This document shows positions 26,946 to 35,674 of a stretch of DNA of 64,000 nucleotides, piece by piece (within the stretch, counting starts at the first letter, position 1; each line of letters begins with the position of its first letter). The stretch is from an uncultured Ruminococcus sp. (GTDB lineage: Bacteria > Bacillota > Clostridia > Oscillospirales > Ruminococcaceae). Made by a program: the position numbers and the translations under genes. The DNA is taken from contig CAMBLM010000006.1 of assembly GCA_945868475.1 (NCBI GenBank), positions 62,001 to 126,000 of the forward strand, written 5' to 3'. The notes beneath the pieces are model-generated. The model ran no database searches. It was not told the DNA's origin and saw nothing but the letters and a program-made list of their open reading frames with translations.

Positions 26946-27330
26946 TTCGTAATGCGTAATTTAAATTCGGAATTATTCATATTCCGTACAGTTTTCACAA
27001 AAAGCCTAATTGCTGTAGGGGCGGATTCCATATCCGCCCGTTGCAAACACAACATTTTAGGTGATTTTTTCTGTAGGGGACGGGTCACCCGTCCCGAATC
27101 GCGCAAGCGATTTTTCGACTTATATTTTTGTAGGGTTTATCACATAACAAAACACCCCTGATTTTATCTTTTTATCAGATAAAATCAGGGGTGTTCGTTT
27201 ATTCTATTATAAACGCCTTACGGCGCGGGACGGGAAACCCGTCCCCTACAGAATCTTATGGCAACAGAAAAACGGACGGATATAAACCCGTCCGTTTCGC
27301 AATAATTACGCATTACGAATTACGCATTAG
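26937..27330. repeat. Modular intergenic repeat, copy C4
   Basis: A left tag (26937-26961) carries the pullulanase stop. Then come GTAGGGGCGGATTCCATATC and CGCCCGTTGC (~27017), GTAGGGGACGGGTCACCCGT (~27072), AATCGCGCAAGCGATT, and a perfect 19-bp hairpin (27151-27169 with 27177-27195) identical to that of C3. A CGCCTTACGGCGCGGGACGG unit with GAAACCCGTCCCCTACAG (~27210-27250) and an inverted tag (27301-27329) next to the BMP lipoprotein stop complete it. Confidence 0.87.
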
Positions 27331-27333
27331 AAT

Positions 27334-28494
27334 TTACTTGACCTCAACGTTCTTGTAGTACCAGTTGATGCCGCCCTTGATGGTTGCATCGTCGAGTGTT
27401 GAACCCTCTTCGCCTACTGTTGAACCGTCATTGGTTTCGAGAACGCCGTCAAATACATTGAAGCCGTTGTTGAGGATCTCGTTTCTTGCTTCGTCAACCT
27501 TTGCCTGCATTTCATCTGTGCAAAGTGCGGAGTTGAGGTCGGAGATGTCAAGAAGTCCGTCAGCCATGCCGCCGAAGTAATTTTCGCAGTTCCATGTGCC
27601 GTCGATAACCTGCTGTACAGCCTGTGTATAGTATGCGCCCCAGTGCCATTCAACAGATGTGAGTGTTGCGCCCGGTGCGTCCTTGATCATATCGCTGTTG
27701 TAGCCGACGCCCCAAACGTTTGCGCTTTCAGCTTCGAGCTGTGGGTTAGGAGTATCGCAGTGCTGAGCAATAACGTCGCAGCCTTCAGCGATAAGAGCCT
27801 TTGCAGCGTTTGTTTCTTCTGTAGGAGAATACCAGCTGTTTGTTACCTTAACGTAGATCTTTGCATCGGGATTTACGGAAGCAACGCCGATAGCGAATGC
27901 ATCGATACCGCCTGTAACCTCGGAGTTTTCGCTGCCCATTGCTGCAACGTAGCCGATGAGGTTGGATTCGGTCTTCATACCTGCAACGATACCGGAAAGA
28001 TATCTTGCCTGATAGATCCTGCCGAAGTAGTTGTTCATATTCTTGCCGTTGTTCTTATAACCTGTGCCGTGGGAGAAAACAACGTTCGGGAACTCATCTG
28101 CGAGAGCTTCCATTGTGTCCATGTATCCCCAGCTTGTACCGAAGATGATATTGCAGCCGGCTTCGATGCACTCTCTGATAGCTGTTTCGGTAGCTGTCGG
28201 GTCGCCGTCGCTTACGTTGTTCTTTCTGATGATCTGGTCATCGGAAAGTCCGAGAGCAGCCTGCATATCCTGGATACCAACATCATGTGTGTAGGAGTAA
28301 CCCGAGCCGTCAGCAGGGTTGCCGATGTGGATAACGCCGATCTTGATATCTTCCTTTGCATACTGGATAGTTGATGCGGATGCGCTGTCTGATGCTGTGT
28401 CGGCAGAGCCGTTGTCAGCTGTGTTTGAAGAACAGCCTGTGAGCATAAGAACTGCTGCTGCGGAGATCGCAGCGATGATTTTTGTCAGTTTCAT
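27334..28494 (-). CDS. BMP family ABC transporter substrate-binding lipoprotein
   Basis: 386 residues with a lipoprotein signal (LMLTGCSS, Cys ~21) and a Ser/Ala/Asp-rich linker, then the PnrA/Med-type periplasmic-binding fold: IKIGVIHIGNPADGSGYSYTHD, NIIFGTSWGYMD, FSHGTGYKNNGKNMNNYFGR, ARYLSGIVAGMKTESNLIGYVAA. The family delivers nucleosides or related compounds to an ABC importer. No ATPase or permease of that type is nearby, so it is an orphan or serves a transporter elsewhere. GGAAGGTG precedes ATG 28494. Confidence 0.92.
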   Translation of the reverse strand: MKLTKIIAAISAAAVLMLTGCSSNTADNGSADTASDSASASTIQYAKEDIKIGVIHIGNPADGSGYSYTHDVGIQDMQAALGLSDDQIIRKNNVSDGDPTATETAIRECIEAGCNIIFGTSWGYMDTMEALADEFPNVVFSHGTGYKNNGKNMNNYFGRIYQARYLSGIVAGMKTESNLIGYVAAMGSENSEVTGGIDAFAIGVASVNPDAKIYVKVTNSWYSPTEETNAAKALIAEGCDVIAQHCDTPNPQLEAESANVWGVGYNSDMIKDAPGATLTSVEWHWGAYYTQAVQQVIDGTWNCENYFGGMADGLLDISDLNSALCTDEMQAKVDEARNEILNNGFNVFDGVLETNDGSTVGEEGSTLDDATIKGGINWYYKNVEVK

Positions 28495-28561
28495 AATACA
28501 CCTTCCATTTTCTTTTCATCATAATCTTTGACATTATTTAACAGCCTTTTAATAAGCTTTT

Positions 28562-28680
28562 ATACTAATTTTTAAACTCAAAGTGTACAAAAAATCAAGC
28601 AAAAGCTCGTAGCTGTTGAAAACAGGTTTATATGGCTTTTGCGCCGATTTTTTGTCTACACTTTGATTAAAAATTAGTAT
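28562..28680 (+). mobile_element. MITE-like element M5
   Basis: Ends ATACTAATTTTTAA and TTAAAAATTAGTAT enclose AAAGTGTACAAAAAATC and GATTTTTTGTCTACACTTT, with an inner AGCAAAAGC/GGCTTTTGC stem. The TIRs share ATACTAA with M1 but the next bases differ, so this is a subtype. It lies 67 bases upstream of the BMP lipoprotein start. Confidence 0.72.
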
Positions 28681-28818
28681 TAAGCCTGTTTTAAAACCGC
28701 CTTAACTATTATAAACTAAACTTCGCTATGTTTCAATAAACAACTTGACAAATTTTTCACGGTTTGACAAGCTTTAAACGGTGGTTTTCAACAGTTTCTG
28801 CGATTTTATAAAAAATAT

Positions 28819-28847
28819 TTGCAATTTTCATAATAATATGGTAAAAT
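28819..28847 (+). promoter_or_regulatory. Promoter of the CBS/XRE pair
   Basis: TTGCAA (28819-28824), 17 bases, TAAAAT (28842-28847). Confidence 0.72.
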
Positions 28848-28870
28848 AAAAGCTGTATAGTCTGTAGGGC

Positions 28871-28926
28871 AATTATGCCCGACAAATTATACCCGACAAA
28901 CTATACCAGGCAAACCACGCCCGACA
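28871..28926 (+). repeat. Four tandem 14-base repeats in the leader of the CBS/XRE operon
   Basis: Units AATTATGCCCGACA, AATTATACCCGACA, AACTATACCAGGCA and AACCACGCCCGACA run head to tail, with a degraded fifth after them. They begin about 15 bases after the expected start of transcription, so they would be in the mRNA leader or act as binding sites for a regulator. Confidence 0.7.
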
Positions 28927-29003
28927 TATTATTGCCTAAAGCAAATTTTTACCGCACAGAGTTTTTTCAACAGTCCTGCAAAAGGGAAAGGAACGGACAA
29001 ACT

Positions 29004-29438
29004 ATGAATATTCTGTACCTGCTTCACCCAAAAAACACAGTCGAATTCCTTTATGATGATGATACCTTTGAAAAAGGATACAACTGCCTGCGAAACAGCA
29101 GCTACACCGCTATCCCCGTTATTGACCGCGACGGCGTTTATGTCGGAACTGTCAGCGAGGGTGACTTTCTGCGCGCGATAATGGACGACCACCTCTTTTC
29201 CGCCGAGGAAATGGGCGACTGCGTCGTCGGCGACTATATCCGCAAGGGCTGGAATCCGCCGATAAAGGTAACTGCGCAGCTTGATGAGCTTGTAATGCAG
29301 GTAATGGATCAGAATTTTCTTCCCGTTGTCGATGACAGGGGCTGCTTTGCAGGAATAATTACAAGACGTGATATCATCAAGCATTATTACGATAAGTATA
29401 GTAAGATGCAGGAAACGGCAGGCACTGAATGGAACTAA
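29004..29438 (+). CDS. CBS-domain pair protein
   Basis: 144-residue soluble protein with two CBS motifs (AIPVIDRDGVYVGTVSEGDFLRA at ~32-54 and FLPVVDDRGCFAGIITRRDIIK at ~107-128), which normally bind adenosyl nucleotides as a sensor. I chose ATG 29004 because AAAGGAA lies about 10 bases before it; the longer upstream frame would be made of the 14-base repeats. The gene overlaps a small XRE regulator gene by 10 bases, suggesting a nucleotide-responsive sensor-regulator pair. Confidence 0.88.
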   Translation: MNILYLLHPKNTVEFLYDDDTFEKGYNCLRNSSYTAIPVIDRDGVYVGTVSEGDFLRAIMDDHLFSAEEMGDCVVGDYIRKGWNPPIKVTAQLDELVMQVMDQNFLPVVDDRGCFAGIITRRDIIKHYYDKYSKMQETAGTEWN

Positions 29439-29680
29439 GGCTTAAAGAACTGCGGCGAAGTCACCGCTATTCCCAACAGCAGATAGCTGACTATCTTTAT
29501 GTCAGCCAGTCGATATATTCGCGGTATGAGAGCGGTGCTATCGACATTCCGATATCCCATGCGGCGAAGCTTGCGGTGCTTTATCACGTTAGCGTTGACT
29601 ATATCTGCGGTCTGACCGATATTTCCGAGCCTTACCCCGTAAAAAATAGGCTGAGGGTGTTTTATCCCGAAAAATACTGA
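29429..29680 (+). CDS. XRE family helix-turn-helix regulator
   Basis: 83 residues, essentially one HTH_3 domain: LKELRRSHRYSQQQIADYLYVSQSIYSRYESGAIDIP (~5-41), then a helical dimer-like region (AAKLAVLYHVSVDYICGLTD). It starts inside the CBS gene, so translation is coupled. It may bind the 14-base tandem repeats upstream of its own operon. The shortness is usual for this subgroup. Confidence 0.9.
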   Translation: MELRLKELRRSHRYSQQQIADYLYVSQSIYSRYESGAIDIPISHAAKLAVLYHVSVDYICGLTDISEPYPVKNRLRVFYPEKY

Positions 29681-29777
29681 CCGCATATCTGCATTTTTTC
29701 AAATAAATACTGTAATGGACAGATTTTCCATCCCTACATTGTTTTCTTAACAAAATTCGTAACAAATTAAAGAAAAA

Positions 29778-29830
29778 CTGCCGATCAATGAGGAATGACA
29801 TTCATCGGTTATTGACGGCAGGGCTTTTTT
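29778..29830 (+). terminator. Terminator after the XRE gene
   Basis: CTGCCGATCAAT (29778-29789) pairs with ATTGACGGCAG (29811-29821) with one bulge and is followed by six T. Confidence 0.75.
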
Positions 29831-29919
29831 ATGGCATAATAATTTATGATATATAAAAAATAAGACGAAGCGGCACTATTATATTGTATCGCGGCAAATC
29901 TGAATGGAGGAATATTAAT

Positions 29920-32538
29920 ATGAAAAGAGAGCTTCCAAAGCTCTACGAACCCGGCGAGGTAGAGGACAAAATTTATAAATACTGGATGGACAACGAATGT
30001 TTCAAGGCAAGCGTTGACCCGAAGAAAGAACCATACACTATCGTTATCCCCCCTCCGAACATCACGGGTCAGCTCCACATGGGACACGCCCTTGACGAAA
30101 CTTTGCAGGATATCCTTATCCGCTGGAAGCGTATGAGAGGCTACTCCGCACTCTGGCTCCCAGGCACTGACCACGCTGCTATCGCTACCGAAGCCAAGAT
30201 CGTTGCAGCTATGGCTGAAGAGGGGCTTACCAAGGAACAGATCGGCAGATCTGCATTTATGGAAAGAGCATGGGCATGGAAAGCAAAGTTCGGCGGAAGA
30301 ATCGTTGAACAGCTCAAAAAGCTTGGCTGCTCCTGCGACTGGTCAAGAGAACGCTTCACAATGGACGAGGGCTGCAACAAGGCTGTCCGTGAGGTTTTCG
30401 TAAACCTTTATAACAAGGGACTTATCTACAGAGGTGAAAGGATAATCAACTGGTGTCCTCACTGCAAGACCTCTATTTCCGATGCGGAAGTAAATTACGA
30501 AGATCAGGCAGGCCATTTCTGGCATCTCCGCTATCCCCTTTCCGATGGCAGCGGATATATCGAGCTTGCCACAACACGTCCCGAAACTCTCCTCGGTGAT
30601 ACGGCTGTTGCTGTAAACCCTGCCGATGAACGCTACAAGGACTTTGTAGGCAAGACGGTAATTCTTCCTATCGTTCACCGTGAAATTCCTATCGTTGCCG
30701 ATGATTATGTTGAAATGGATTTCGGTACGGGTGTTGTAAAGATCACTCCTGCGCATGACCCGAACGACTTTGAGGTCGGACTCCGCCACAAGCTCCCCGT
30801 TATCAACGTTCTCACAGAAGATGCAAAGATCACTGACGACTATCCTAAGTATGCAGGCATGGACAGATACGAAGCAAGAAAAGCTATCGTTGCCGACCTC
30901 GAAGCAGAGGGCGCACTCATCAAGGTAGAAGATTACAACCATAACGTTGGCGTTTGCTACCGCTGCGGAACTACCGTTGAACCGAGAGTTTCAACACAGT
31001 GGTTCGTTAAGATGGAACCCCTTGCAAAGCCTGCTATCGAAGCTGTTAAAACGGGCAAGACAAAGTTCGTCCCCGAGCGTTTCGACAAAATTTACTATCA
31101 CTGGCTCGAAAATATCAAGGACTGGTGCATCTCCCGTCAGGTTTGGTGGGGTCATCAGATACCTGCTTTCTACTGCGATGACTGCGGCGAGATGGTCGTA
31201 ACAAAGGAAGACGGCGCAGTTTGTCCTAAGTGCGGAAAGCCGATGCGTCAGGACAGCGATACGCTCGATACATGGTTCAGCTCGGCACTCTGGCCGTTCT
31301 CCACACTCGGCTGGCCCGAACAGACCGAAGACCTCAAATATTTCTATCCTACAAATACACTCGTTACCGGTTACGATATCATCTTCTTCTGGGTAATCAG
31401 AATGATGTTCAGCGGAATCGAGCATACGGGCGAAGTTCCGTTCAACACAGTCCTTATCCACGGACTTGTAAGAGATTCTCAGGGCAGAAAGATGTCCAAG
31501 TCGCTCGGCAACGGTGTTGATCCGCTCGTTGAGATCGACAAGTACGGCGCAGATGCTCTCCGCTTTATGCTCGCAACGGGCAACGCACCGGGCAATGATA
31601 TGCGTTATATGGAAGACAAGGTTAAGGCTTCCCGTAACTTCGCAAATAAGCTCTGGAACGCTTCCCGATTCATTATGATGAATCTCCCCGATGATTTCAA
31701 GGCAACAGAACTCCCGAAGAACCTCAATGTCGAGGACAAGTGGGTAGTAAGCAAGTTCAACACCCTCGCTAAGGAAGTAAATCAGAACCTCGAGAGCTTT
31801 GAACTCGGCGTTGCTGTTTCAAAACTCTATGACTTCATCTGGGACGTTTACTGCGACTGGTATATCGAGCTTACAAAGCCGAGGATCCAGGCAGGCGGTG
31901 AAACCGCACAGACCGCACAGCAGGTACTCGTCTGGGTAATGAAGGGTATGCTCAAGCTTCTTCACCCATTTATGCCGTTCATCACGGAAGATATCTGGCA
32001 GACACTCTGCGAGGGCGAGGGCGCAATTATGCTCTCCGACTTCCCCGTTTACGACAGCGCACTTGACTTTGCCGATGATGAAGTAAGCTTTGAAAAGATC
32101 ATCACCGCTATCAAGGCTGTCAGAAACCGCCGTGCAGAGATGAACGTTCCGCCGTCCGTAAAGGCAGCACTCCATATCGAAACCGCCGAAAAGGCAACAT
32201 TCGAGCAGGGCGTACTCTTCTTTGAAAGACTTGCTTCCGCTTCCGAAGTTGAAATTGCCGATAAGGTTGATATGCCCGACGCTGTAACGGTCGTTACCGA
32301 CAGCGCAAGGATCTTTATCCCTCTCGACCAGCTCGTAGATAAGGAAAAGGAACTCGCACGTCTTGACAAGGAAAAGAAAGCCGTACAAAAAGACATTGAC
32401 TTCTCTCAGGGCAAGCTCAACAATCAGGGCTTCCTCGCAAAAGCACCTCAGCAGCAGGTAGAAGCCGAAAAGGCAAAGCTTGCAAAGGCTCTCGAAAAAA
32501 TGGCTAAGATCGAGGAATCCATCAAAGCGTTCAAGTAA
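29920..32538 (+). CDS. valS: Valyl-tRNA synthetase
   Basis: 872-residue class I synthetase that charges tRNA-Val and edits threonine. PPPNITGQLHMGHAL (~40-54) holds the HIGH-type motif, GRKMSKSLGNG (~520) the KMSKS loop, and the editing domain lies between (ATTRPETLLGDTAVAV). The C-terminal coiled coil (LARLDKEKKAVQKDIDFSQG) ends the protein. I chose ATG 29920 because TGGAGGA lies 8 bases before it; 12 upstream codons are open but unlikely. I see no T-box leader. The stop is directly followed by repeat C5. Confidence 0.97.
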   Translation: MKRELPKLYEPGEVEDKIYKYWMDNECFKASVDPKKEPYTIVIPPPNITGQLHMGHALDETLQDILIRWKRMRGYSALWLPGTDHAAIATEAKIVAAMAEEGLTKEQIGRSAFMERAWAWKAKFGGRIVEQLKKLGCSCDWSRERFTMDEGCNKAVREVFVNLYNKGLIYRGERIINWCPHCKTSISDAEVNYEDQAGHFWHLRYPLSDGSGYIELATTRPETLLGDTAVAVNPADERYKDFVGKTVILPIVHREIPIVADDYVEMDFGTGVVKITPAHDPNDFEVGLRHKLPVINVLTEDAKITDDYPKYAGMDRYEARKAIVADLEAEGALIKVEDYNHNVGVCYRCGTTVEPRVSTQWFVKMEPLAKPAIEAVKTGKTKFVPERFDKIYYHWLENIKDWCISRQVWWGHQIPAFYCDDCGEMVVTKEDGAVCPKCGKPMRQDSDTLDTWFSSALWPFSTLGWPEQTEDLKYFYPTNTLVTGYDIIFFWVIRMMFSGIEHTGEVPFNTVLIHGLVRDSQGRKMSKSLGNGVDPLVEIDKYGADALRFMLATGNAPGNDMRYMEDKVKASRNFANKLWNASRFIMMNLPDDFKATELPKNLNVEDKWVVSKFNTLAKEVNQNLESFELGVAVSKLYDFIWDVYCDWYIELTKPRIQAGGETAQTAQQVLVWVMKGMLKLLHPFMPFITEDIWQTLCEGEGAIMLSDFPVYDSALDFADDEVSFEKIITAIKAVRNRRAEMNVPPSVKAALHIETAEKATFEQGVLFFERLASASEVEIADKVDMPDAVTVVTDSARIFIPLDQLVDKEKELARLDKEKKAVQKDIDFSQGKLNNQGFLAKAPQQQVEAEKAKLAKALEKMAKIEESIKAFK

Positions 32539-32896
32539 TAATTCGGAATTAGGAATTCGGAATGCGGAATTATTTATATTCCGTTAATTTGTAACAAAAA
32601 CCGTAGTGGCGGATTCTATATTCGCCCGTTACGCCATCGTATTTTATGCGATATTTCTGTAGGGGACGGGTTTCCCGTCCCGAATCGCGACAGCGATTTT
32701 CGGCATACAATTTTTTAACAAAAACGTCCCTATTTTCAATGGCTTTATCCGATGAAAATAGGGACGTTCGTTTATTGTAATACTAAACACCAATAAAATA
32801 CGGGGTGTAACGGGCGGATATAGAATCCTCCCCTACGGAATTCAGGTATTTGCAGCAAATATGCGAAACAAAAATAATTCCGAATTCCGAATTAAC
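32537..32896. repeat. Modular intergenic repeat, copy C5
   Basis: The tag variant is TAATTCGGAATTAGG (from 32539) followed by a GTAGTGGCGGATTCTATATTC unit in shortened form (~32603), GTAGGGGACGGGTTTCCCGT (~32659), AATCGCGACAGCGATT and a 16-bp hairpin (32723-32738 with 32753-32768, arms CGTCCCTATTTTCA). A solo MITE end (ACTAAACACCAATAAAATAC, ~32782) and GGGCGGATATAGAATCC (~32814) follow, then an inverted tag (32874-32893) before the MntP-like stop. Confidence 0.83.
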
Positions 32897-32897
32897 C

Positions 32898-33509
32898 TCA
32901 AAGGCTTATTATTGCAAAAACAATAAGCAAAACTCCGCATAAGCCGCGCAGATCAAGCTTTTTCTCGGACGACGCCTTTTTCCCGAGAAAATTTGCAGAA
33001 ACCACGAAAACAAACCCTATCACGAACGACAGGACCGCTATCGGCAGCATCGGCACTGCCCCCAAACCCGCTCCCAAGCCTGCGGCGAATGAATCAGCCG
33101 AGAGCGCTGCCGAAAGAACGAGTGCTTCTTTGCAGGATATGTCCTTTGAACGGTCGCTGTCGGCTTCTTCGTCCGAAAGGCATACACGAAGCCGTGAACC
33201 CTCAGGCAGCTTGTCGCAAAGCTTCTCAAATGCTTTGTGAAAGATGTTGAAAAGCCCCAGAAGCGCAAGGATAACGCTCGATATCACCGTGCAGACGCCG
33301 CTCGGGATAAAACGCACCGCTGTTCCGCCGAGTGCTGCCGACAAAGTTAGGAAAGCCGCCCCCGATGCACTTATTACGGCTGCCGATCTGGGCGGTATCG
33401 TTATCCCCGAAACACCCAAGCCAAACGCCGCACAGAAACCATCGGAGGACACGGCAACAATAAGCAGCAGAAGCCTTAATATACCCGTGAAATCAAACAT
33501 AGCGATCAT
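32898..33509 (-). CDS. MntP/YtaF-type membrane protein
   Basis: 203 residues with six hydrophobic segments and two copies of the family motif (VAVSSDGFCAAFGLG ~17-31 and SADSFAAGLGAGLG ~135-149). MntP proteins export manganese; the YtaF branch is linked to sporulation and is a plausible alternative in a spore-former. A charged loop of ~35 residues between the halves (CLSDEEADSDRSKD) fits YtaF-like layouts. Divergent from birA. Confidence 0.82.
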   Translation of the reverse strand: MIAMFDFTGILRLLLLIVAVSSDGFCAAFGLGVSGITIPPRSAAVISASGAAFLTLSAALGGTAVRFIPSGVCTVISSVILALLGLFNIFHKAFEKLCDKLPEGSRLRVCLSDEEADSDRSKDISCKEALVLSAALSADSFAAGLGAGLGAVPMLPIAVLSFVIGFVFVVSANFLGKKASSEKKLDLRGLCGVLLIVFAIISL

Positions 33510-33661
33510 ACACTCTCCAAATCCATTTACTCTATATTATGATTTAGTACATTAATTGTGATAGAATAGTTCACACTATCGATGTATAATATTAATACAT
33601 ATTATATTATAAACAGGGCAGGCGTGTTCAGAGCTTTGCCCATATTTTAAGGGTGTAAATA

Positions 33662-34633
33662 ATGGCATTAAAAGACAGGGTACTTGCCGTTCTTGAGGCA
33701 AACAAAGGCAAAACAGTTTCAGGCACAAAAATTTCAAATACAGTGGGAGTAACCAGAGGGGCAGTCTGGAAAGCTGTAAATACTCTCCGAAGCGAGGGCT
33801 ACTCCATTTCGGCAGTCACGAACCGAGGCTACTGCCTTGAAGAATCAAACGACCTCCTCAGTGAGCAGGCAATAAGACCGTACCTTAAAACTAAAGTTCT
33901 CGGAAGAAAGCTCGACGTTTACCGCGAGATAGATTCGACGAATTCGTTCACAAAAGAAGCCGCACATTATGGTGCTGTACACGGCACTACCGTTATCGCG
34001 GAGATCCAGACGGGCGGCAAGGGCAGACTCGGACGAAAGTTCCATTCACCGCTCGGAATGGGCGTTTATATGAGCGTTATAATCAGACCTAAGCTCTCGC
34101 TCGACAGCTCGCTCCTCGTTACAAGCTGTGCCGCAGTTGCAGTTGCACAGGCGATAGAAAGAGTTGCCCCCGAGGTAGAGTGCAAGATAAAATGGGTCAA
34201 CGATATCTATATCAACGATAAAAAGGTCTGCGGAATACTCACCGAAGCCGCAGTTGATGTTGAACAGGGCGGTCTTGAATATGCCGTAATAGGAATGGGC
34301 GTAAACGTGCAGAATTCATCATTTCCCGAAGAACTTGCGAATATAGCGACCTCGATAAAAATGGAAGTTCACCATAACGTTTCACGAAACCTGTTGGCAG
34401 CGGAAATACTCAACTGCCTTGAAGAACAGCTCGACAATATAGGCAGCGGCGAGTTTATGAAAGAATATGTAAGGCGTTCAAACGTTATCGGCAGAAGAAT
34501 AACCATCACGCAGGGTGAGGATATGTTCGCCGCCGACTGCCACGGCATCGATGAAAAAGGCAGGCTGCTCGTTCGATGTGACAACGGCGAAGAAAAAGCC
34601 ATAAGCTCGGGAACGATAAGATTCGCTGACTAA
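33662..34633 (+). CDS. birA: Biotin operon repressor / biotin-[acetyl-CoA-carboxylase] ligase
   Basis: 323 residues. An N-terminal winged helix (GTKISNTVGVTRGAVWKAVNTLRSEGY, ~20-47) is followed by the catalytic ligase domain (EIDSTNSFTKEAA, IAEIQTGGKGRLGRKFHSPLG with the adenylate-binding loop, IKWVNDIYINDKKVCGILTE) and a C-terminal SH3-like domain (EKAISSGTIRFAD). It attaches biotin to carboxylase subunits and probably represses biotin genes. No biotin genes are next to it. The stop TAA is the start of a repeat tag (TAATTCGG). Confidence 0.95.
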   Translation: MALKDRVLAVLEANKGKTVSGTKISNTVGVTRGAVWKAVNTLRSEGYSISAVTNRGYCLEESNDLLSEQAIRPYLKTKVLGRKLDVYREIDSTNSFTKEAAHYGAVHGTTVIAEIQTGGKGRLGRKFHSPLGMGVYMSVIIRPKLSLDSSLLVTSCAAVAVAQAIERVAPEVECKIKWVNDIYINDKKVCGILTEAAVDVEQGGLEYAVIGMGVNVQNSSFPEELANIATSIKMEVHHNVSRNLLAAEILNCLEEQLDNIGSGEFMKEYVRRSNVIGRRITITQGEDMFAADCHGIDEKGRLLVRCDNGEEKAISSGTIRFAD

Positions 34634-34861
34634 TTCGGAATTATTTTAATGCGTAATTCGTAATGCGTAATTTCAACCAAGCCACCTAAATAATGATCTC
34701 AGCAGCGAAAGCAATAACCAAACAGCGCAATTCACATTATAAAGGGAAACGAAATACAATTTCGTGACCCCAAATGTGAATTGCGCCGTTTTAATTGTCA
34801 GTGATTTCCCGTATGCAATGCTCCGCATTGCATCATTACGCATTACGAATTATGCATTAAT
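34631..34861. repeat. Modular intergenic repeat, copy C6 (hairpin replaced by another repeat family)
   Basis: A left tag in two forms (TAATTCGG at 34631 and TAATGCG/TAATTCG units at 34648-34672) carries the birA stop. The centre is the GAATTGCGCC-type hairpin (34725-34786), not the usual one. A right inverted tag (34835-34861) follows. The GACGGG palindromes are absent. Confidence 0.7.
34725..34786. repeat. GAATTGCGCC-type hairpin repeat, copy 2
   Basis: GCGCAATTCACATT (34725-34738) pairs with AATGTGAATTGCGC (34773-34786), and inside it ACGAAAT pairs with ATTTCGT. It shares its arms with the terminator at 10223-10296. Confidence 0.75.
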
Positions 34862-34911
34862 CCGCTGTCGCTTTACTACAATTTCAAGCTAAAATTTTAT
34901 TGCTTTTTCCC

Positions 34912-34940
34912 TTGCTTTTTCTGCGCCGATATTGTATAAT
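34912..34940 (+). promoter_or_regulatory. Promoter of the amino-acid ABC / GH5 operon
   Basis: TTGCTT (34912-34917), 17 bases, TATAAT (34935-34940). Confidence 0.65.
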
Positions 34941-34971
34941 TAAAGGAGTACGTTTTAATGAGGTGAATTAT

Positions 34972-35652
34972 TTGCATTTTGATGATATTCTGAACTGCGT
35001 CGGTATTATCGCTAAATATCTGCTCCCGACGCTGAAGGTTTTCTTCTTTACGCTTCTTTTCTCCATTCCGCTCGGAATGATAGTTGCGCTTATAAAAAAA
35101 TGTCCGTTCAAGCCCGTTTCGTGGCTTATCAATCTGTATATCCTTATCATGCGCGGCACTCCGCTGATGCTCCAGATAATCACTATCTATTATGCTATCC
35201 CGATGCTCCAGAAAGCAGGACATCTGACGGGCATTGATATCAGGAGCGATTCCTACCAGTTCACGGCGCTCATTGTTGCTTTCGCACTCAACTATGCGGC
35301 TTACTTTGCCGAAATATTCAGAGGCGGCATCGAAGCTATCCCCAAGGGTCAGCACGAAGCTTCCGCAGCACTCGGATTCACGAAGATGCAGACCTTCTTC
35401 CGCATCATTCTTCCACAGGTTATAAAGCGCATCGTTCCTGCAGGCGCAAACGAAGTTATCACCCTTGTAAAGGATACTTCACTCGCCTCAGTCATCGCTT
35501 ACATCGAAATTTTCCGTAAGTCGAAAGAGCTTATGGTAACATACAGCAACCTTATCCCGCTTTTCATCGCAGGCGTTTTCTACTTTGCGATGAATGCGAT
35601 ACTGACGCTTATTTTCTCCGCTGTTGAGAAAAAGCTTGACTATTACAAATAA
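34972..35652 (+). CDS. Polar amino-acid ABC transporter permease
   Basis: 226 residues with about five membrane helices of the HisM/GlnP type: [31 protein letters not shown] and the ATPase-contacting EAA-type loop ([27 protein letters not shown]). The start is a judgement: TTG 34972 has GAGGTG 6 bases upstream. GTG 34963 in the same frame with AAGGAG further upstream is the alternative. A two-codon ATG-AGG-TGA lies in the leader. First gene of a three-gene operon with an ATPase and a GH5-like lipoprotein. Confidence 0.9.
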   Translation: MHFDDILNCVGIIAKYLLPTLKVFFFTLLFSIPLGMIVALIKKCPFKPVSWLINLYILIMRGTPLMLQIITIYYAIPMLQKAGHLTGIDIRSDSYQFTALIVAFALNYAAYFAEIFRGGIEAIPKGQHEASAALGFTKMQTFFRIILPQVIKRIVPAGANEVITLVKDTSLASVIAYIEIFRKSKELMVTYSNLIPLFIAGVFYFAMNAILTLIFSAVEKKLDYYK

Positions 35653-35674
35653 TTCGGAAAGGACTATCGCTCAG

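Noticed and set aside
28875-29003. Longer N-terminus for the CBS protein
   Set aside because: The extra codons are the 14-base tandem repeats and give a low-complexity tail; the ATG at 29004 has a better ribosome binding site.
29681-29919. T-box leader for valS
   Set aside because: The hairpin here is a plain terminator of the XRE gene and no T-box sequence is present.
33510-33661. Biotin operator (BirA box) between the MntP-like gene and birA
   Set aside because: AT-rich with partial symmetry but no recognisable GTTAAC-type paired half-sites.
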